Below, piece by piece: positions 60,384-64,000 of a stretch of 64,000 nt of DNA. The position numbers and the translations under genes were made by a program. Source of the DNA: Diphasiastrum complanatum (Eukaryota > Streptophyta > Lycopodiopsida > Lycopodiales > Lycopodiaceae); contig MU831923.1 in assembly GCA_029204225.1 (NCBI GenBank), positions 1 through 64,000 of the forward strand, written 5' to 3'. Position 1 is the first letter of the stretch, and every line of letters starts with the position of its first letter. The notes under the pieces are model-generated. The model saw only the letters and a program-made list of their open reading frames with translations, was not told where the DNA came from and did not search any database.

Positions 60384-61714
60384 GTGAAATGATTGTCATA
60401 ACAACTTATCTGCTCTACCGTTGTGGAAGAAGATGTGCTATCTTGTAGGTACAAGTCGCTGTATTATAAGCTTGCCACAGTCAACTAACTGCTTTTCTAG
60501 TATTGACGTTTGATAGCCTTGATGTTATCATTCATAGTGGAAGATGATTTGTGTCTTGGTTTGTCTGTATAAGAAAATGATCACAGGAATAGTGGTACTC
60601 TGGAAGATCAGAAGATTGCTATAGATTGATATGTGTCAGATATGCTTAAAGGAAGTTTCTTTTAATCCAAAGAATTGTATGTAAAAAATATGATTCTGCT
60701 CTGTATATTTGTAGATTTTGACGCAAAGGCTAGCCAATACTTATAAATGAAATAGGAGGGACAAAGGGTACATCTGGAAAATGCCTTTAGGCTATTACTG
60801 TGGGTATTATTGTTAATCATCTGTTCCAATCATTGCTACATCATAGTGAGCGAGACTTTACATTCGTTTGGAGGTCTTGGAGCGTTCTTTCACATGTCCA
60901 GCTTGTTGGTTATATCCATAAGATGCAAGTACTTTTGTGCTTTTGTATCGGTTTCACTGTTCTTTGCTTAAATGTCATTTGAGACTTTCTTGTTGATTAT
61001 CAAGGAAGATGCTTAAGTGACAATTTGCATATGGTTTTCTTAGAATAGTGCCTTTTTTGTGGCAATTCTTGCAATAGAATCAGTTCTTGTCTATACTACA
61101 AAATGCTACGCAAATATCTCATTGCCATGGGGGAGTTGCTGGATAAATTTTATTATGTTTTTACCTTCTCTGAAGTTCGAGTTTGTTTCTCCTAAATAAG
61201 CACCATGCGGAAACTGATTTTCTCTGATCATTGCCACATGAAATGACGATGCAACTAGTTGGATCCTATAATTTTTTTGGCTCCCATGCTTGGTACGAAT
61301 CATAGTTGCACCGCGATTCGCGAATCGCGATCAGAATCGCGATCACGATTCGCGATTCGGGATTTTCCCAGAATCGTGTAGAATCGAAATTTTTTTTTTT
61401 TTTGAAATTTTTTTGTGCAATATGGGTATCAGATGAAAGCTCTGATCGAGGGGAGTATGATTGTGTAGTTTGCCGACTGTTTCAGGTGCAGGATGGTCCC
61501 TTTACGCTAAAGCTGCATCCCATATAAAAAAAGAGAACACATTGGGGCATTCCTAGTGAACATAGCAGGAATCTCCCTTTCTCTGATTCTCCCTCTCTCT
61601 ATCTCTCTCTGATCACGATTCACAACAAACGGAACTAAAACCATGTTGAACAAAAACCTAGCTGAATCATTCTGAACTTTAGCCTTAAATGAAACAATTT
61701 TTGACAAAACAACC

Positions 61715-61717
<3 letters not shown>
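60384..61717. other. 3' flank of the CCDC97-like gene and intergenic DNA
   Basis: The first few hundred bases are probably the 3' untranslated region; a tataaatgaaa phrase near 60743 is a possible polyadenylation signal. At 61310-61380 there is a cluster of gattcgcgaatcgcgatc-type motifs. No further gene is recognised up to the hAT-like gene. Confidence 0.45.
61310..61382. repeat. Cluster of interleaved palindromic gattcgcgat motifs
   Basis: The sequence gattcgcg/cgcgaatc and gaatcgcgat/atcgcgattc recurs five or six times within 70 bp in both orientations, followed by a T-run. It is CG-rich in AT-rich surroundings. It may be the end of an unrecognised transposon or a local palindromic array. 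Confidence 0.75.

Positions 61718-61786
<69 letters not shown>
61718..61786. repeat. (CT)n microsatellite, 69 bp
   Basis: An uninterrupted CT run, preceded at about 61570-61610 by degenerate ctctctctat sequence. Confidence 0.97.
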
Positions 61787-61791
<5 letters not shown>

Positions 61792-61899
61792 ATAAATCAT
61801 AAACCATAAAACCGAAGTTACTGAACTAAAACCACAAAGAACAATACTGAATTACGACAATGATGTGAATAGGATCATCATAATATATAGTATCGGGCC

Positions 61900-62331
61900 A
61901 CATGGCACCAAAAAGGGGTACAATGATGTTCCATGAACGTAATGAAAACTATATAACTAAGGCTCGTCAGAGTCATGGTAGGATAAATAATCCGAATCTG
62001 TGGACTGCAGATCCCATGGGTCCGCAGATGAATCGGAACTGGAGGGAGCCATATGTCGTGGTGTGGCCCTGGCTCTGCTGCGTGCTCTGGATCCCTACTG
62101 CGTGCCCTGGCTCTGGACCACCCCCCTCTCCCTGCCTCTGCCTCAGCCTCAGCCTCAGCCTCTCTCCCCTCCTCTGGCCCCCCATCTGGCTGCCCCCAGC
62201 CCTGTGTCTACTCCGTCGTGCCTGTGTGTCAGGTGGCCGTAACCCTACGCCCTGGGATGGCCCTACCCACTGTGATGATGCCTGGCCGACGACTGCCTGT
62301 GATGCTCCACTCCTGTTTACAAAAAGAGTAC
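61900..62331 (-). other. Region just downstream of the hAT-like gene; possible further exon
   Basis: On the minus strand a good acceptor-like tract, tctttttgtaaacag, ends at about 62320. It opens into a GC-rich, Gln/Gly/Ser/Arg-rich frame without stops to about 61973 (for example RRGERLRLRLRQRQGEGGGP). If a donor just before the stop at 62332-62334 is used, this would extend the protein. Equally it may be 3' untranslated low-complexity sequence. I cannot decide. Confidence 0.3.
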
Positions 62332-64000
62332 TCAGCCCCCCCTTCCTAGAACCTCTAGGTCTCCATCCCCCTGTGTCTCCTCCCACATCTCCTCGTCCTC
62401 CTCTGTATCTCCCTCAACCCACTCCTCCTCCTCCACATAGTCTGCTCCGAGCATCTCTCCACCCTCCGAGACCTCGTCATATCCCTCCTCAGCCCTCTCC
62501 CTCTGCCTCTCTGTCCTCCTCTGCCGCCGTAAAGCCCGTGCGTCAGCCTGTGCCTGTCTGTAGAGCTCTCTATGGATCTCATCATCCATCTCCTCCTGTG
62601 TGGGTGGTGCCCGAGGAGCAGCAGCTATCGAATCCACCAAGCAAGTGTCGGGGTCCACCTGCAACCAAAAACAATACATTGTTGTTAGGCAGGTATTGTG
62701 CAACTCACTGCATATTTTGAAAGCAAATCAATTCACCAAAGCATACCAAGAAAAAAGGGGTGATGTGTGACTCACCTCGAGCATCTGACCCTCTCCTCGT
62801 GTGCGCCTCAGCATACGGCCGTTGGTGTTCACAAACACCAACCGCCTACACTGCTCGATGGACAACTTGTTCCTCTTCTGCATGTGATACAAGGCCCAGG
62901 TGCTCCAATTCCGCTCACAAGCTCCTACAGAACAGTCATGTGCAAGGACTCTCTCAGCCAATCGCCTCAGGTCACCTGTGCTGCGCCCGTGGATGCACCA
63001 CCATGTAACGGGCCTCAGCTGATCCTCCCTCCGCCGACTCTGCTCTCCATTAAAAGAAAACTGGAAGCGCTCAAATGCGAGCAGCTGGCTTGCAATGTTG
63101 GCCAGCATCGGACCTATTGGCAAAAGGAAAAACATGGCACATGTAAGACCCCTCAAATTCAGACACTACCAATGAGTACAATACTGTAGTAACATTGCTA
63201 CCAAATGATTTCTCACACGTACCTGGTCCGGGCCATATGCGCTCCGTGTACTCCACCCATCCCCGGTGCAGCTCCGGATCGTCCCTTTCTCGTGTAGAGC
63301 GCCACAAGGGGTGTAACATGTGGGCTACGGCGTGGATGGGTCGGTGGAAGTAGTCCCATCTGGCCTCCCAGATGCGTGAGATCTCGCGCCTCCTACAACA
63401 GACAAATTACAACAATCACTAAACCATAGCATAAAAGAAACGCATCAGACTCGAGTGAGAAACAACAAACTAGACACTGAAGAGTCATACCTATGCTCGT
63501 CCAAGGCTGACAACAGAATCCCCTTGTCGATGCGCTCCATGAACTCGTAAATGAGACCGAGGGTGCACCCCTCACGGTCTACCAGACGCAGCACTCTGTA
63601 AATGGGTAGTAGGATCCCACTAATCTCCTCAGCAGCTCTCCAAAACTCGTCGCCGTACACAGTGGACTGGAAAAATGCCGAATGGGGGAGGTTTGTAAAG
63701 TCCCGGAAGGCCACGCTGGAAACCATCCGCCGCAATGCATCCTTCACCACCACCAATCGCTCTAGCACCAAGAAGTAAAACGCAAAACGTGTGGGTGCGG
63801 GCTTCTTCAGGTTTAGGGTGGAGAAAGTGCGGAACAGGGCCAACACACGCCTCTTCCTGGTGACAAAAGTGACCAGGCGCATGGCCGTAGAAGTGATCTA
63901 CAACACAAACACCCAGTAAAAAAGTTTAGACAATAGTTGAGACGTGGTTAGCAGCATCGAAGGAAGAAAGCATAGCAAATAGAACAAACTATACCTCTTT
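62332..64000 (-). CDS. hAT-transposase-derived protein, C-terminal four exons plus exon edge, runs off the window
   Basis: Minus-strand exons are 63995 and up (window edge), 63897-63491, 63392-63223, 63113-62776 and 62658-62332. The four full segments sum to 1242 bp (413 residues plus TGA), and every junction keeps phase with GT-AG borders (for example GCATAG|GTATGA and TTTGCCAATAG|GTC). The first exon has the hAT catalytic-region signature (KKPAPTRFAFYFLVLERLVV, then VKDALRRMV). The second has RWDYFHRPIHAVAHMLHPLW. The third has the C-terminal dimerisation region (WWCIHGRSTGDLRRLAERVL, then CERNWSTWALYHMQKRNKLS, LVFVNTNGRML). The fourth is an arginine-rich helix followed by an acidic tail (EEEEWVEGDTEEDEEMWEET). 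There are no stops or frameshifts. The N-terminal zinc finger would lie beyond the edge. It could be a live transposon or a domesticated gene; no terminal repeats are seen near its 3' end. Confidence 0.82.

Noticed and set aside
61902-62720. 272-residue plus-strand proline/serine/leucine-rich frame
   Set aside because: It is antisense to the last exon and GC-rich downstream region of the hAT-like gene, whose exons are linked by in-phase splice sites.

Overview
The window is nuclear DNA from a land plant. It holds long introns with GT-AG borders, a plant-type dicarboxylate transporter fragment, an ABCB transporter fragment, a plant L34e-superfamily copy and many plant-type LTR retrotransposons primed by initiator-Met tRNA. 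Very long AG/CT microsatellites, decayed nested retroelements and low gene density fit a large, repeat-rich genome such as a fern or gymnosperm. The sequence alone does not settle which, and I name no species.

Layout. 1-7.2 kb: AT-rich DNA with a LINE remnant (0.9-1.7 kb) and a CT microsatellite, otherwise no recognisable gene. 7.3-8.0 kb: a patchwork of tandem repeats ending in three 73-bp units. 8.2-15.7 kb: two LTRs of one family in opposite orientation, a long non-coding retroelement leader, and two copies of an unnamed repeat carrying 133 and 164 bp of pure AG. 15.9-19.0 kb: a cluster of host-gene pieces. These are a dicarboxylate transporter fragment abutting an ABCB half-domain that still has its intron, a damaged L34e-superfamily copy whose 3' end runs into a degenerate short-period array, and a small apparently intact CHCH-type protein gene. 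19.7-23 kb: tandem and dispersed duplications containing Ty3/gypsy reverse-transcriptase and RNase H fossils.

23.4-54.1 kb is almost entirely LTR-retrotransposon fossils nested inside one another. A copia element is split by an 11.3-kb chromodomain gypsy element flanked by a clear 5-bp target duplication. That gypsy element contains a second gypsy in the opposite orientation, and the second one contains a 1.2-kb LTR-like insertion with its own 5-bp duplication. Further right, a third copia element switches abruptly to a fourth. Between the copia fossils (28.4-31.2 kb) lies a large inverted repeat derived from an unidentified protein-coding sequence.

54.1-64 kb is the gene-bearing end. A tRNA-like SINE with an internal hairpin precedes a complete three-exon plus-strand gene for a CCDC97 (DUF2052) family protein of 376 residues. 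After 1.9 kb of intergenic DNA comes the 3' part of a minus-strand hAT-transposase-like gene. Its four exons join in perfect phase across consensus GT-AG introns, and it runs off the right edge.

The two convincing expressed-type genes (CCDC97-like and hAT-derived) converge on the 60.4-62.3 kb interval. The small CHCH gene is a third candidate. I see no operon-like organisation and no evidence of a novel multi-gene system. The most interesting items are the intact intron-bearing hAT-derived gene, the host-fragment cluster at 15.9-19 kb, and the inverted repeat made from an unrecognised gene.
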